Source: Marisa cornuarietis (taxonomy: Eukaryota > Mollusca > Gastropoda > Architaenioglossa > Ampullariidae). From it: a DNA stretch of 64,000 nt. The notes under the pieces are model-generated. The model worked only from the letters and a program-made list of their open reading frames with translations. It did not search any database and was not told where the DNA came from. Positions within the stretch are counted from its first letter, which is position 1. Each line of letters starts with the position of its first letter. Position numbers and translations under genes: made by a program. Shown piece by piece: positions 34,441-47,390 of this stretch. The stretch lies in the NCBI GenBank assembly GCA_004794655.1, contig SMMW01000595.1, positions 1 through 64,000 of the forward strand, read 5' to 3'.

Positions 34441-37400
34441 GTCTTGAGGTGTGAAATTGGCTTTCACAACCTGTGCGGGAACCAACTCCGACGACAGCAC
34501 CAACTTTCCGTCTCCCTCCTCGTCTTCAGTTTCGTATATTGTCATCTTACTCACTTGCTCTGTGAAATTATATTTGTGTGTGCTTGCATGTGCGTCCGTC
34601 CTAATTGGTCGTTTTTTTTATATAGTTTCGTTTTTGAAAAGGTTATACAATCAGCATTGTCCGAGGTGATGATCTGAGGTTTATATGTGTGTGTGTGTGT
34701 GATTGTCGCTTATAGTGTTGCACATTGCAAAAATAAAATAAGGTATAAAAAGGTGAGCGAGACAAGAAGCACCCGCAGGCTAGGGAGGGACGGACAGGGG
34801 AAAGGGTCGTGTGACGCGGAAAAGATAACAGACAGACAAATAAAGCGCCACTCTTCATCGAGCACACGGGTGAGCATGTTTGTGCGAACGTGCTGCTCCC
34901 GCTCCTGTCCCCAGATCGTGTTCTGCGCATGTGCACGCAACCGCTTCCGCTCCTAGCTATCGCACCGCGATAAGAATGACGCAATCGCACACACGCACGC
35001 ACATGCACATAAACAAACACGCCCACACAGGAAAAATAGATTTAAAAAAAAAGAGGGAGGTTTTATTGTGAAGATGAGCAAATGCGGTATGCAAACGCAA
35101 TATTACGTTAATCGAACGTTTTAATGCGCAGTTTTGATCTCCTCGGGCTACACTGAGGCCAGCGCGGGGTGGAAGGTATCCGGGGGACCCCGGACTGTGT
35201 TTTCCCTCGCGGCAAAAAAGATCACATAAAATAAAAGAGACTAAATCGATGCATAAACAAGGACGCGGCTGTCAGCACGGCTTGTAATTGTCTTGTCGTT
35301 GTGGAGACGCCAAAAGACTACACTTCCCACTCCCACTCACCATCTCCCCTCCCCTCGAACCGGCGCTCGGTTCCGCGCGCCATCTTTTTTCCACAGATTT
35401 GTCGCCTCGTGATGCGACAAATACAGGAACCATGGGAACGGTAGGTCCTGGGTACCGAAGGCTCATCCGCCTTTTATAACGAGTAACTAAGGATCAATAG
35501 GATTTCTCTCATTGACTAAGTTCTAAGCTTTGAGAAGAGGAGCATTTCAGTCTGGGTCCAGGGGTTCCACTTTACACCATTTCCAAGATCCTGATGGGGA
35601 TTAGTACTTAAAAAGAGTATTCATGTGACCAGAATGCTACCCCAGCCATTCCCCCCTCCGCTCACATTCTCTTTCTCTCGCTCTCCGACGACGGCCCTGA
35701 AAACCACTTATCAACACTAACAAGACATCGTGACGGGGAAAAGTGCTCCAACCCTTCAAATAATGCCAAGAAAAGTGTCACAACATCCATTTTCAATTAA
35801 CAATACCCTTGTACGCAACCAGTGCAAGCCCACGATCGTTTGTATGAATCTCTCTCTCTCTCTTTAACATGCATTCTAATTCAAGCCTGTACCCTGACTG
35901 GAGATGTAAATTCCCAAACCAGTCCACTCGCTCGGTCACTAACTCCACTAAAGTACCAAATGAAATCAGTACACAATAACTGTTCCGAAAAAGTTACGTG
36001 CGTGTGCGTACGCGCATGCACGTGTACTTTACTAATAATTATGTGTAGGTGGGCATCCCCCCCTCACCTCTCTAGTCTCGGATGAGAGTCTGTACCCCGA
36101 GGCGAATGAGGTCACAAATACACAATTTCGGTCACTGGAAAACTTCCTTCTAGAGACAGAATGAAGGAAAACATTTCCCGTTCTCTCGGCGACATTAGCA
36201 GGCCCAAGAGACGTGCAATTAAAACTAAAAGCGCCAATTTCACTTCGGACTCTGGTGAATGCGGCCCCCGTGTCGGGAGGGCCCCGCCGGTTCATCTCCG
36301 ACAGCCGGGCGGCCAAAGCCTGCGGGTGTACTAATTTGCCTGATTTAGCGACAGCCCGTCTTTTGAAGATAATGAAACAATAACACCGGCGCTCACATTA
36401 CAACCGCAACAACCGTACCGTCACCGCAGTGGTGGGTGTGGTAGGGGGAATCAGGAAGAAGGATAATGTAGAGGAGACCCCTGACCGTTGTATAGATTTC
36501 AATCAACTAGGGACGAAGGACGCTGTGTGGGGAGGAGGGAGAGGAGGTTCTCTCGATGGTCTTGACTGATGAGTAATAGACAGCACATCAGACAATTGTT
36601 GTGGGTGGTAAGGGGCACGGCAGCGGACTATTTTATTGTTTGGCGGAGTGAGGATGGGAGAAAGAACTTGTCTGAGCTCGCGTTGGCGTGGTCATACATA
36701 CAAACGGACGCGCGTACACACACACACACACACACAGAGTTTATCCTAGCCTAAAGAAAAGACAGTTCCGATGTAGTGGGTGGGGAAGCAGTGGGGTGAG
36801 GGGGTGGCAGTGGAGGGACAGTGCAGTGATCTGAGTCAGTGGTGCGACGTGAGCCGCGCAGCGCTGCAGCGTTAAGCCGCTGTTAATGAGGAGCCCGCAC
36901 GCGCTGCGACCCCTACGCCGCCCCCTCCCTTTCTCTTCTCCCCGTACCCCCTCCAGCCGGGTCTCCATCTGATCACTGCACGTCCATCATGGTGCGACCA
37001 GACGCTGCCTTAGAAAAACAACGATAAAAATGGTGGACAAGAATCTATTTGCTGCGACTGAAAAAAAACCCACAGGAATGTGGATTATTTCTCTTTGAGA
37101 GATACCAGAAATACCTCCAGAAGAATGTTAAAGCTTTTTTTGTTATTTCAAATCAACTGTATATTTGAGTGAACTGAACGAACACGCTTTTGTGCTTCTA
37201 CAATCAGCTACATCCTGGCGGAGTCCTTCTGGAGGCGAATTTAAAAAAAACAACAAAAAGGAAGAGATGCAACCTGCGCTTGTTCGGGGGTGTGGTGTGG
37301 TGGTGAGGTAGGGTGAATCAAGTGCGCATCACACTGGCCTTACACAGAATAACATTAAAGCCATCTATCAGCCAACATTTAGGTTTGTTTTTTTTTTAAA

Positions 37401-37924
37401 GCCGCCTTAAGTCTAACAGGAGCATATAAGACCAACCGATGAATTTTATAATGTCTTCTCCGACTTTTCAATGATGAAGCGATGCAATGCCAATAAAATC
37501 TGTACACAGACAGCACCCCGACACAGAAGATGCTTAGTGACACAAAGATGGCATGAAGAAATGTTTAAAACTGGTGAGTTCTTGTCATCTAGACCTTACT
37601 GTTGTTCTAATAATGTGATTTATGTACAACATAATCACGCTCACACAGGACCATGCTCTCAGCGCTTAAAACAAGCAGGAGACATGGACACAATACGAAG
37701 GACGGAAGGAGAAACAACTATGCAGACAAATAATAAAAGACAAGCACAGATGTCACAAAGAGAAATCAGTGAGCGGACTTCTTAGCAAGCTACTGATGTT
37801 GTGTACACACAGCAGAATGATAGCAAGTAAAGAAATGTTTAAGAGGGGAAGCTATTACAAAGGTTAGTAGGGCATGTGACAAAAATTAGAAAAGAAACAC
37901 TGCTGCAAAAAATCTACTTTTGAA

Positions 37925-38190
37925 AACAATCTCCATCTTGAGAGGGAAAACAAAAAATCCAGAGTAATAAAAAACAAGAAATTAATTAACACAAAATTAC
38001 ATAAATATAAAAAGCTAAAAAATATAAATACAAACAAATAAACATAAAACAAATCAATAAGCAAACAAATAAACCAACAAATAAAAAAATTAAATGAACA
38101 AAGGATACAGAAACCAGCAAAAAAAATCAAACAAACAAAAAAATACCAAAATAAAAAAACAAAGAAATAAAAAAGAGTGCAAAGGAAGAA
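37925..38190. repeat. A-rich AAATAAAC-like low-complexity tract
   Basis: The tract is dominated by CAAATAAA, AAATAAAC and AAACAAAT words with irregular period. The Phe/Leu-rich minus frame across it is an artefact. It may be an expanded retroelement tail. Confidence 0.75.
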
Positions 38191-39463
38191 TAAGAGTTTA
38201 GATGACAAAGAAATAATGGCAAAAGTTTATAAGTAGACAAAAGTAATCATTTCTATAATAAAGTCAGAACGGCATTATTCTTCCTTTATTTGTCTTTCGT
38301 ACGAAAAGCCATTAGGACCGGAGTGCTAATAAGCCTCGCAGGTCAGTTCCGTCCAGCGTGGTGACAATGGCGGGAGGAAAAAAAACGGAGTTGAAAGCCA
38401 ATTGAAAATATGAATACATTACATCACAGCCACGAAGCGTGACACAAAGACCGGCCCACCGCCCTCCCATGTGGGCCAGTGTTTTGTGGGCTCGCACCAC
38501 GCCATTTATCTAAGTCATTTATTATTTATCTTCGCTGTACCCGGGCCCGCAGGGACAACACTGTCAGCGGCTGCCTTTAGAGAAACAACCCCTCCCTTCG
38601 CTCTCTTCTGGTCTGAGCACAATGCCATCGCTTCCCTCCCCCCCCCCCACCTCTCCCTCTTCTTCTTCTTTTTTTTTTTCATGCAAGGCAGGAAATGTGT
38701 AAGCGTTAAATCCTCGCTTCAACTCCATCTTTGATCTTTAGGTCTGATCACAACGGCTGCCTCTGATTATCGCCAGCTTCAGGGACTGCAGCCTTGTGAA
38801 AACGTGTCAAGTCCCGTAGGAGCCTCGTTCGCAAGAACATTATGTGGGCCGTGTGCAACATAAAATTGGAGCCGTGTGCAACAGACAAATAAAAAGCTCA
38901 ACAAAAAATAATAATAATAAAAGGGAAAAATCGTGTGTGTGCGGACGTCGAAAAAAAAAAGAAACAACTGACGCCTCCGTTGTGGTCCGGTGCGGAAGCA
39001 CCCTAGCGTAGCGTTTTTCCCCTCCCCCACCCATGAGAACCCCCGACAGGAAGAAGCGAACAAGTCGATATCCTGTCCGCAAGCCTGGGGGGTTCTTTTG
39101 AATGGGGCGGACTAAAAGGAAAGAAAAAAAAAAAGCCGCCAAGCGTTGCAGGTGGTGGTGCAGCATCCACTGCCGCGCGTCGGAACAAAGTTCGGTCAAC
39201 CTCCAGTTATCTCCTCTTAATGAGGCTCTGTGTTGGGTGCGGAACGCTTGGCCAAGCCGCGGAAGGCCCAACTGCTGTTCTTTTGTGTCGTTCGGAAGCT
39301 TTTGATGGGGTTGTAAGGGCCTTACGCACATTCTCGGCTAGTTTTAATTTTATTATTTTTTCTCAATATTTGAGGGTGTGTGGACACATGGGACCTACAG
39401 GAGGTAGCGGAAGAGTACGAGAAGCGTGGGTTCTTTGCCAATTATCACAAAAGCAAGGGTGGA

Positions 39464-39498
<35 letters not shown>

Positions 39499-40224
39499 AG
39501 CTTTGTTTGAACCATGTTGGGTTTGTATTGTTCGCAACTCTGTTGCGTCACCGTGTCGAGGCAAATATTGTTTTCTGCGAAGAGAAAGCGAGCGTTGCAC
39601 TGGTGACAGAAGTCAAGCCATTTTACGCAGAACATTTACAATGAAAAGTGTTAAACAACATGTAAAAACTAGCTTTAAAAGACTAACTAAAACTTTTTCT
39701 TTAAAAAAAATTCAATCGATTTTACGTAAACCTTCCATCCCCCACTGCAGTGTCTAAAACAAAGTAAAAGCGTGAATTATAAGGCTACAAGAAGGCAGCG
39801 AGGCCGTACCGGTCTGCAGCCATGTTCGGGGGAGGGGGGTGAGTAGCTTTAGAGTAGTTTGGAGTAAGAGGGGCGGGGTGAGGGGAGAGATGACATAGTG
39901 TGTGACCTCTCAGCCATGCCGCTGCACGCGCGCGCATGCTTTGACGGAGGCCGCATCCACGTGCGGTGGTGGCCAAGTGCATGTGCACGTCGGCAGGGTC
40001 TGGGGTTTTCCTGTCACCTCAAGAGCCGGCAGGCAATTAGCCAGCGGCGATTACAAGGCCAAGGAAACGATCGCAAGAACCAAAAACGAGGGACTTACGG
40101 GTCCTAAAAGACGGCGAAGTCTTTGTTCTCTCTCTCCTTCTCTGTCTCTGTATCTCTCTCTGTCATCTGGATGTGGACGGACTCCAGCTCAGCCGAATAA
40201 AGAAATAACGTCAACAAAAAGAAA

Positions 40225-40262
40225 GTCCCTCTCTCTCTCTCTCTCTCTCACTCACACACACA
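40225..40262. repeat. (CT)n(CA)n microsatellite
   Basis: A run of CT followed directly by CA dinucleotides. Confidence 0.85.
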
Positions 40263-40629
40263 GAAGGGGGTGGGGACAACATTCAGGACTGTGAAAGAAA
40301 TTTCAGACTCGTTAAACAAATTAAACAAATTTAAACAGACACAAGCGGACTTACAATCAGCTGAAATCTACAGGCGGTAGGTAGCACAAGCCCTCTTTGG
40401 AAATGCCTACAACACGGTTGTGCCGAGCGGATCCAGGTTTCTACGTTGTTCTACCCGTGTTTTTTTATCATTATCTATTTTTATTATTATTAAGCCCGTT
40501 TTTCCCATCGCGCATTACTTAAAATGATGAAAGTACATAATCACGTAAAAACGAATGAACACGCAGAAAGGAAACTGTAATGCAACGTAAGTCAACGTCA
40601 AAAGGAACTTACGTGTGCAACGTAACTTG

Positions 40630-40650
40630 CCACAAGATGGCGAACGAGGG
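40630..40650 (+). promoter_or_regulatory. YY1-like site
   Basis: ACAAGATGGCGAACG fits the YY1 consensus AAGATGGCGGC at all but the last core position. It lies beside CpG-rich DNA (40675-40700). Single-motif evidence. Confidence 0.25.
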
Positions 40651-42249
40651 GTTGAGAGCAGGTAATTCTGCCCTCTGACATCGCGCACGCGCTGGCGTTT
40701 GATGCCAAGCCTTGTTTCATCTATATAGAAAACGTATTTTCTACTTTGCTTATTTTTAAGCATGTTGGGACCGCGCATCTTTAACACGTCTATTCTATAA
40801 GGAAACAGCTAAAGCAGCTCTTCCAAAATCATCAACATAAAGAAGTTTTGAAATTGATGAAATAGTTCAAGTGTCACAGCTGCTTGAGTGAGGTGACCCT
40901 AATCCTACTGATTGCAGCCAGAAAATTCGGGGTTTACAGTGACCTGCTGTCGAAGAGGTTGTACTGGGGACCACGTTGAGTGAAAGCCCACAAGTGAAAG
41001 TGTTTACCCGCTGGTTCACTACCCAACCTACCCAAGTTGCAAAGGCAAGTTATCCGATGGGGAACATCGTCGATGATCATAAATATAATTCCTGCAACAA
41101 AGCCGAGAGCATGGCCCACCAAGCACTGGGTCCTTACAGGTCGATGTAGGGCAATCTTTTCTCAGTCCACTCATACCATGCTATTTGTAGCAGCAAAGCG
41201 AACATGCTCGCAAACAAAGACAACTGCCTTCCACCCTGTACTAGCGAACGCATCCTACCCTGCAACCACTACACCAGACTCTCTAAGAGACAAACTAAAA
41301 TGAGTATAAATTCTTGTCGTCCGCCTTCTACTCTATACCCACGGCGTAGGTCGGGCCGAACATTGCGACATCTTTTCATCCGACAATAAAACAAAAGTTT
41401 ACGACTATCACAATCTGGCTCTCGGCTCATTTCATATTTATTTTATTTATTTTTATTATTTGTTAGCAACTGTACATTTTTGTTTTGTTTCCTTTTTTTA
41501 ACTTTTTTGAGTTTTTCTTAGTTTACAAAAATCTTTTCTTTTGTTGAGGAAAGTGGTTAGCCAGTTGAACACTCAAAAGTTCAGATATCAGGTTCCGAGA
41601 CTGATGATGAAGATGGCTAGAAACTACTCTCTCTCACACACACACACGTAAGTGAATCTGCTAAGTATTTCTGTGTCGTGTTGATATCAGAAGAAAGGGA
41701 CAACACTGATGCTTGACAAGGACCTTGTCACTGCTGCCTGTTTTGGTGCCTCGTGCATACACGCGTACTTGTCAGCGGCAGCTACGCACCTCACAAGGAC
41801 AAACAATTTGTCATTAGCAGATGTCACGGGGAGATAACCTCATCACGTGAGCCGTCACACCGAAAGAGTGGCCCCCCCCCTACTGATGAGGTGAATAATA
41901 TGGCTTATGCTCCGCTACAAAATCGTGTGTTAAATGCCGAATAAATATGCTCACTACCCAAGTAAACATCATCACCAAGAAATAACCAGGCTCAGCACCA
42001 AGCTAGTGAGCATCGATGGTGCTATGATCACAGCTGCCTACTAGACGACTCAGTGGTCTGCCAGGGTTGTCTACCCACTAATGGTGAGCTACTTCTCTTT
42101 TCAATGTTGTTGTTGCTGTTACCCACGCTTAATGTAGTTTACATCGTGGAGTTATAACCCAAGGCTGGACAGGAATCTGCACCACTTTACCAGCAATGTA
42201 TCCTGGGGCTTTCTGGCTTTCTGGCTGGATTGAGCACCCGGATGAGGAA

Positions 42250-42400
42250 GGGTTGGTCTGGTGGTAGGCTGCGATGCTCAAACGGAAGACTCGCGATTCT
42301 TAACCGAGCAATCCCCGCCGGTCTAAACCTGGTTCAGACAGTCAAAGGTTCGTTCGTAATTAAAATTCGATCAACCACGAACTGGCCTCGTGTTGATCGC
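42250..42400 (+). mobile_element. Possible tRNA-derived SINE
   Basis: GGTCTGGTGGTAGGCTGCGA followed by AACGGAAGACTCGCGATTCT resembles a degenerate A-box/B-box head with about 40-bp spacing. No clear tail is seen. Confidence 0.3.
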
Positions 42401-43848
42401 TGATCGAGGTTCCCATGTCTTGTTGAACCACTAAAGATGGCTGCTTTCACATGCATTATTTCGGAGGTAAAAGACGACAGCAAATAATATTATTCCTGCC
42501 TTCTATTTCACCTGGATACGCGAAGTACGGGCCATTCTTAACTACTTACATTTCTATTGTCTATTAATTACTATATAGTGCATATTTACTTACAGTTAAC
42601 TGACATACACGTTTATTACCTTTTTTGTTGGGGGGAGAAGAGGGCATTACCGTGCAAATATGTGTCCGTATGCTCCGGATGCTACGACTGCTAAGAAGAT
42701 AATTTATTTGTTTCTTTCAAAGCAAGAATTTTGGCTTTCCTTTCTGCCCCTAAGTGGGCTTTGGAGCGGGGTTCTATCCTAGTTAAGAACCAAACTGGAC
42801 CTGAACTTGGTCTTTTTGGACCATCCTAAGGCCAAGAAACTTGCACAATAAAGCAACGACCATTGGCTTCCGTTTTCCTGAAATATCTACAAAGTGAAAA
42901 ATGATAGAGACAACAAGAGATTGGGTTTACCGATTGACGGGATTTTTTTTTAAACTTGCACCACCACTATTGCCTACGGCTGTAAGATAAACTAATAAAT
43001 CACAGCGACAAAGGTTGTTTCAAAGATCTTTATATGGGTTTCGAGTAAACTTTATCTTTGTTTTCTAGTTTTATCTAAGTGAGGGGGGGGGGTTGAGGGA
43101 GGAGAGATCCTGAACTCTGTGACCGTTACAAAAATAAATGTAGCAAGGTATGTACAAGAACACTCCAACAACATCCTCTAATTCAGCTAACCAGGAACTC
43201 GGTCTGTTCCAAAACAAGGAAAAGGCAAGGCTGCGCTCAAATAGGTGGCAATTATTCCATCCCTTGCTCCGGTCGAGGCTTGTCAGGGACCCATTAATTT
43301 TCGAGCCCACCCTCTTTGAAAGAGGTTGTTTATCTGTTTGAAAATGGATGGCTAGGTGGCGACACTATATTCGCCTGTCAAAGCTACGCGGCACGCGACG
43401 GCTTCGTCCAATGGCGGTAAAGGACGCAAGGCAAACAGGAATAACATTACTGATGAAGGGATGTTGAAGACGGACGACGCCAAAAAACCGAAAATGACAG
43501 GAAAGGGCTGGAAGAACGGATGAGCGAAAGAGATCGCCAAATACCGAAAAGAACCGGGGGAAAAAAGAAGTGTGTGTTGCACTTACATCGAATGTCTGAA
43601 ACGGGTACAGGAGTGAAGGGGAGTAGGGGTGGGGGGGACACAGCAGCGATAGTCAACGACAATGTTAACTTGTAGCTTCACTCACACACAACCCATCTTT
43701 CTCTCAATCTTATCTATAACCAGTAATGCAGTCTTTGTGTTCTTACAGTTCGCAAACGTCGACTAGGGGTGGCAACATGCGCATTGGCCATGTGTTGCGG
43801 GTGCTGCCCTCTCGCGAAAAGCCTGCGGTATCAAGGGAGACGAGCTCG

Positions 43849-43948
43849 CTGCCCCCTGGTTTCATGCGAGATAATTTGATTGGCGTGAAGAGGCGCGAGT
43901 GTCGAGCCTGTCCGGACGCACGTGACCTCAGCGGCCGCTAGAGGGCGC
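43849..43948. promoter_or_regulatory. CTCF-like motif pair, candidate insulator
   Basis: CCGCTAGAGGGCGC on the plus strand (43935-43948) matches the CTCF core CCASYAGRKGGCRS at all but the third position. AAACCAGGGGGCAG on the minus strand (43862-43849) matches all nine positions of the AGRKGGCRS half and 12 of 14 overall. A weaker AGAGGGCAG lies just upstream on the minus strand (about 43805-43813). All sit in one CpG-rich block, 43770-43990. The two best point away from each other. Confidence 0.45.
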
Positions 43949-45404
43949 GGTCACTGATAGCGGCGACCTCTGAGGGCAACGGCTGGGATCATCTCATCAA
44001 GATCTGTGGTCGATAACGATGCGATCAAATGCGATCGATAACGATGACAAAAATCCCCCCCCCCCAAAAAAAAATCATGGCCTCGCAGTTAGCGTCCTAC
44101 TTTCGACAGGAGACCAGAAGATTGCAGAAAGGAGTTATCACCCAAAGATGACTGACAGCCTTCTCCTAATCTTCAAAAATAAAAATGTAAATAAAACGAG
44201 AGGGGTTTATCTGTAATCAGCACTTCTCGAAGATTATCTACATCTATCCTCCTGTTGTTACAGCACAGTTATTAGTCGAACGATTTAGGAATGTCGATTT
44301 AAAAAAAAACAGTTTATGGTGACTTCTGCGATTACTTGACTGTAAAGGTTAATGTTAACATTAATTTCTATGTACATTTACCCACATGTCTAAAAAAAAA
44401 AAAGGAAAACATTAACATAAACGCACGCGCTCTCTCGCTCTCTCTCTCTCACACACACACACGCGCCTTATGAGACTTATACATCATGTCTCATTAAATC
44501 TTGCAATTTTCGATAGAAGATAGATCCTTTCAAAAAGAGAGATAGGAGAAGGAACGTCCCTGACTTTATGAGATACGCCCAATGAAGATGAAAAGCACCA
44601 GGAGGTGGGGTGACTGGGTGAGGTGACTGCTGGCGGGAGGTGAGGTCACTCGCACCTTGATTCCGAGATGAAAGAAAGGTTTTCCTCTCGCGACACGCGT
44701 ACCGCCCCACCCCTACCCTACCCTACCCCACACACACACACCGACCCCTCCTCACGCGCTCCCACCGTGATGAGTAAGACTCGATCAGGGTTAAAAAGTA
44801 GTGAGGCTGGTTGCCCGTCCGTGTCGTTCCACCCCGGGTCGGCGAACTTGCTCGGCGGTCGACTTCTAAAGCGTTTCTCGCGAGTGCGTCATGCTGCAGC
44901 GCGTGGTCTGTGCAAACGTGTGCGCGTGCGTGTACTGAACGTCTGGATGCACGCGCGTGTTTTAAGGCTTTGCACAACCAAGTGGACGTATACTTCTGTC
45001 ACTGGGTAGCGAACTCAGCTTATGCCACCGCCACCTCCTCCCCTTCCCCTTCCACACACACACTTCGCGAGCAGCGATGAGTGAATTGTAGAGGGAACGA
45101 AAGGAGAACATTGAAGTTTAAAACCTCTGACCCTTAAAGAACCAAAATGAGGAAATGACAGGTACTAGGGAGGGGCCTGAGGACCGAACAAAAGGTAAAT
45201 GGAAGCAGGGGAGTGAGGAAATATTTTAATATGGTCAGAAAGACTGCCGAAGTGTAAATTAGAGGGATAAGCTGGAAATCGTAAATCTAGACTGGAGACA
45301 AAAAATAAGAATGATAATAATAAATAAAAATGAGGTATGAAAGGAACAGGAGTGTGTGAAGTTAGGAAGGAAACTAGTGAGACAGTATTAAGCTATATCA
45401 ACAC

Positions 45405-45520
45405 TCGGCCCTGTACGCAGATACCAAAGAAAACAGAGCAGCATACCCGAGCCGAGATCCGAACCAGGACCACCGATCGTCATGGTGATGGCGACGAAAG
45501 GGCAACAAGAAAGCAGACAA
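45405..45520 (-). mobile_element. tRNA-derived SINE head
   Basis: On the minus strand CCTGGTTCGGATCTCGG (centred on 45460) is a strong B box, preceded by CGTCGCCATCACCATGACG. The downstream part drifts into AT-rich DNA. It is not an intact tRNA. Confidence 0.45.
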
Positions 45521-47108
45521 AGAATACAAGCTAGTTACAAGGTAATAGAGAGGACACGAAAGAGTACAAGTAGTTAGATATAGAATACATGCCAGTAATA
45601 AAGGATGGATGCTAGTAATAAAGAGGTTTTGGAAAAAAAAACGAGGGAAGAAAAAATGTGAACAGAGAGGAATGAAAATAAAGTCTTAACAAGTAAGGGA
45701 CATAAAAGAATATGAGGCGTTATGTACAGAATACGTGGCAGTAATAAAGAATATATGTCACTAATAAAGAGGACAGTAAAGAACACGAGGAGTTAGGGCG
45801 GTTACGCGGAAGGGGGATGGCAGAAGAAGTGAAAGGAAAAAACCCTCAATAATCGGTAAATCACTAACGTATCTAACGATGGATACACGCGTATTAGTAA
45901 TAATATTAAATCTGGACCTTTTATGTTCTTGAACGACAGTGATTCTAGACGAGAGGACCGCCTGTACAGGAGGCGTCGATTCATCAGAAGGCTGGTCCGT
46001 TCGTCGGTTTTGTGTGTACGGGCGCGTAAATCTCTAGACCCGGGTCATCACGTGACATTGCGCCCCCCGGGCCGTCGTTCGCCGCTGTTTACGGCCTGAC
46101 GTAAGTCTCCGTCATCGACGGACGTAAACTACGGCCTACTGCCACTCCTCCGCCTCTTACCGACATCGTTCACGGAGGGTCGAACGATTCATCACCTTGG
46201 AGACCCTCCCCTCCAGTCATAAGACCCCACCACCAACGACTAACCTCTCCCCCCATCCGCTCTATTAGCTGTAGTCTCTTCGGCTGTAGCCTTTGTGCAC
46301 GAGACATTCATTTCCCCGCCTCATTTACATTTCTGATATAATTTTTAGGAGGCTGAGGAGAGAGGGAGTGAGCGACATCGATCAACTCATGCACTGAACT
46401 TTCGCCTCTCCCCGGGTATGCGAAGGCGGTGTGGATACATCAGGGAGTTGTTCTTCCACCAGTGGTTAGAGAAGGTGCTACAGAGGTGTATCCAAAGTGA
46501 AAAGTTTGCAAAACTAGGATAAACATAATACGTCCGCACACACAAGGACGATCGAGCGCGCGCGCACACACACACACCACCACCACCATTACCACCACTC
46601 CCGTACCTCATTCACCTCAGCTGTTGTTGGGAAGACATTTTGTCTGAGGGACGGATTGTACCCACAGTGAGGGAGAAGATCCCTCGACCCTGCGGCCAAA
46701 GAGCATATGATCTTTGCTGGGGCGTGCCCCTAACTTGACCCCCCACCCCTACCCTTTTTCATGGTGTCTGAGAAGGCTGACCTTCACAACCTTTGACTCT
46801 GATCACCCGTAAAGCAGCGAGTGTCCACTATTGTGGGCCGTGAGGGTGTCCAGTGCCCATGGGTAGTTTACCCTCGAATCAGAGTCCACACGTTTCTGCC
46901 TCCAGGTATATGTACTTCTCTTTCGCGGGTGTGGGTGTTCCACGCACACACACACACACACCGTTTGACTAATCTACTACCTTCATCTGCTTGCAAAACA
47001 CTGCGTGGCTTATACATGCGAAAGAGACAACTACTTCTTTGTGTGGTGTACAGACGTTGCTGATTTTGTCTTTTTCTAGTCTATGCACGTGTGCACATAC
47101 GCGTAGCT

Positions 47109-47148
47109 ATATTTAAGTATACGTAGAAGCACGCGTATACTTAAATAT
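47109..47148. repeat. Perfect 15-bp inverted repeat (hairpin)
   Basis: ATATTTAAGTATACG (47109-47123) is the exact reverse complement of CGTATACTTAAATAT (47134-47148), with a 10-nt loop. It lies inside the proposed intron, 28 bases past the donor of the 47390-47177 exon. T-rich tracts typical of terminators are absent. Confidence 0.9.
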
Positions 47149-47176
47149 GCGCATGTATGTAAGGGCTACGCCTTAC

Positions 47177-47390
47177 CTGGAGAATGCATGGACATGGTGG
47201 ACGGGAAGCGGGTCTGGAACTGCGCCAGTGACGTCATGGTCGAGGGCGTGGCCGCCCGGGCGAGCTCGCTGACACCGGCGTGCGTGAGGTCACTAGCGAA
47301 TGACGTCATTGGGGCCAGCGTCCCCGGCGGGCCTAGGCTAGGCGCCAACAGGCGGGTTCGGTCCAGAGCATAGTCCACTCGGCTGTCCAT
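47177..47390 (-). CDS. First coding exon of an unidentified gene
   Basis: The minus-strand ATG at 47390 sits in GTCAGCCATGG, a strong Kozak context. In-frame stops at 47477 (TGA) and 47579 (TAG) show translation cannot come from further upstream in this exon. The frame runs 71 codons plus one base to the donor CCAG/GTAAGG, phase 1, and joins the exon at 19434 to make a Gly codon. The peptide begins MDSRVDYALDRTRLLAPSLG and ends FQTRFPSTMSMHSPG. It is Ala/Ser/Thr/Pro/Met-rich and lacks any membrane segment or zinc-finger, homeobox or kinase motif. This resembles the N-terminal disordered region of a transcription factor, but that is only an impression. Two exact CRE 8-mers (TGACGTCA) lie inside the coding sequence. 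Confidence 0.6.

Larger units (their letters stand above)
19435..47176 (-). other. Intron of about 27.7 kb (proposed)
   Basis: It is bounded by donor GTAAGG at 47176 and acceptor CAG at 19435-19437 on the minus strand, with matching phase 1. The peptide reads through directly, but small exons inside cannot be excluded. It contains one MITE, several tRNA-type SINEs, a truncated LINE, a transposase scrap, simple repeats and several promoter- or insulator-like clusters. Introns of this size full of candidate control elements are typical of developmental regulators, which is inference. Confidence 0.5.

Noticed and set aside
40934..41122. Minus-strand GHALGFVAGIIF segment reminiscent of a rhomboid GHxxG helix
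   Set aside because: The frame has no ATG, no convincing flanking splice sites and only one short hydrophobic match. A single motif like this is expected by chance.
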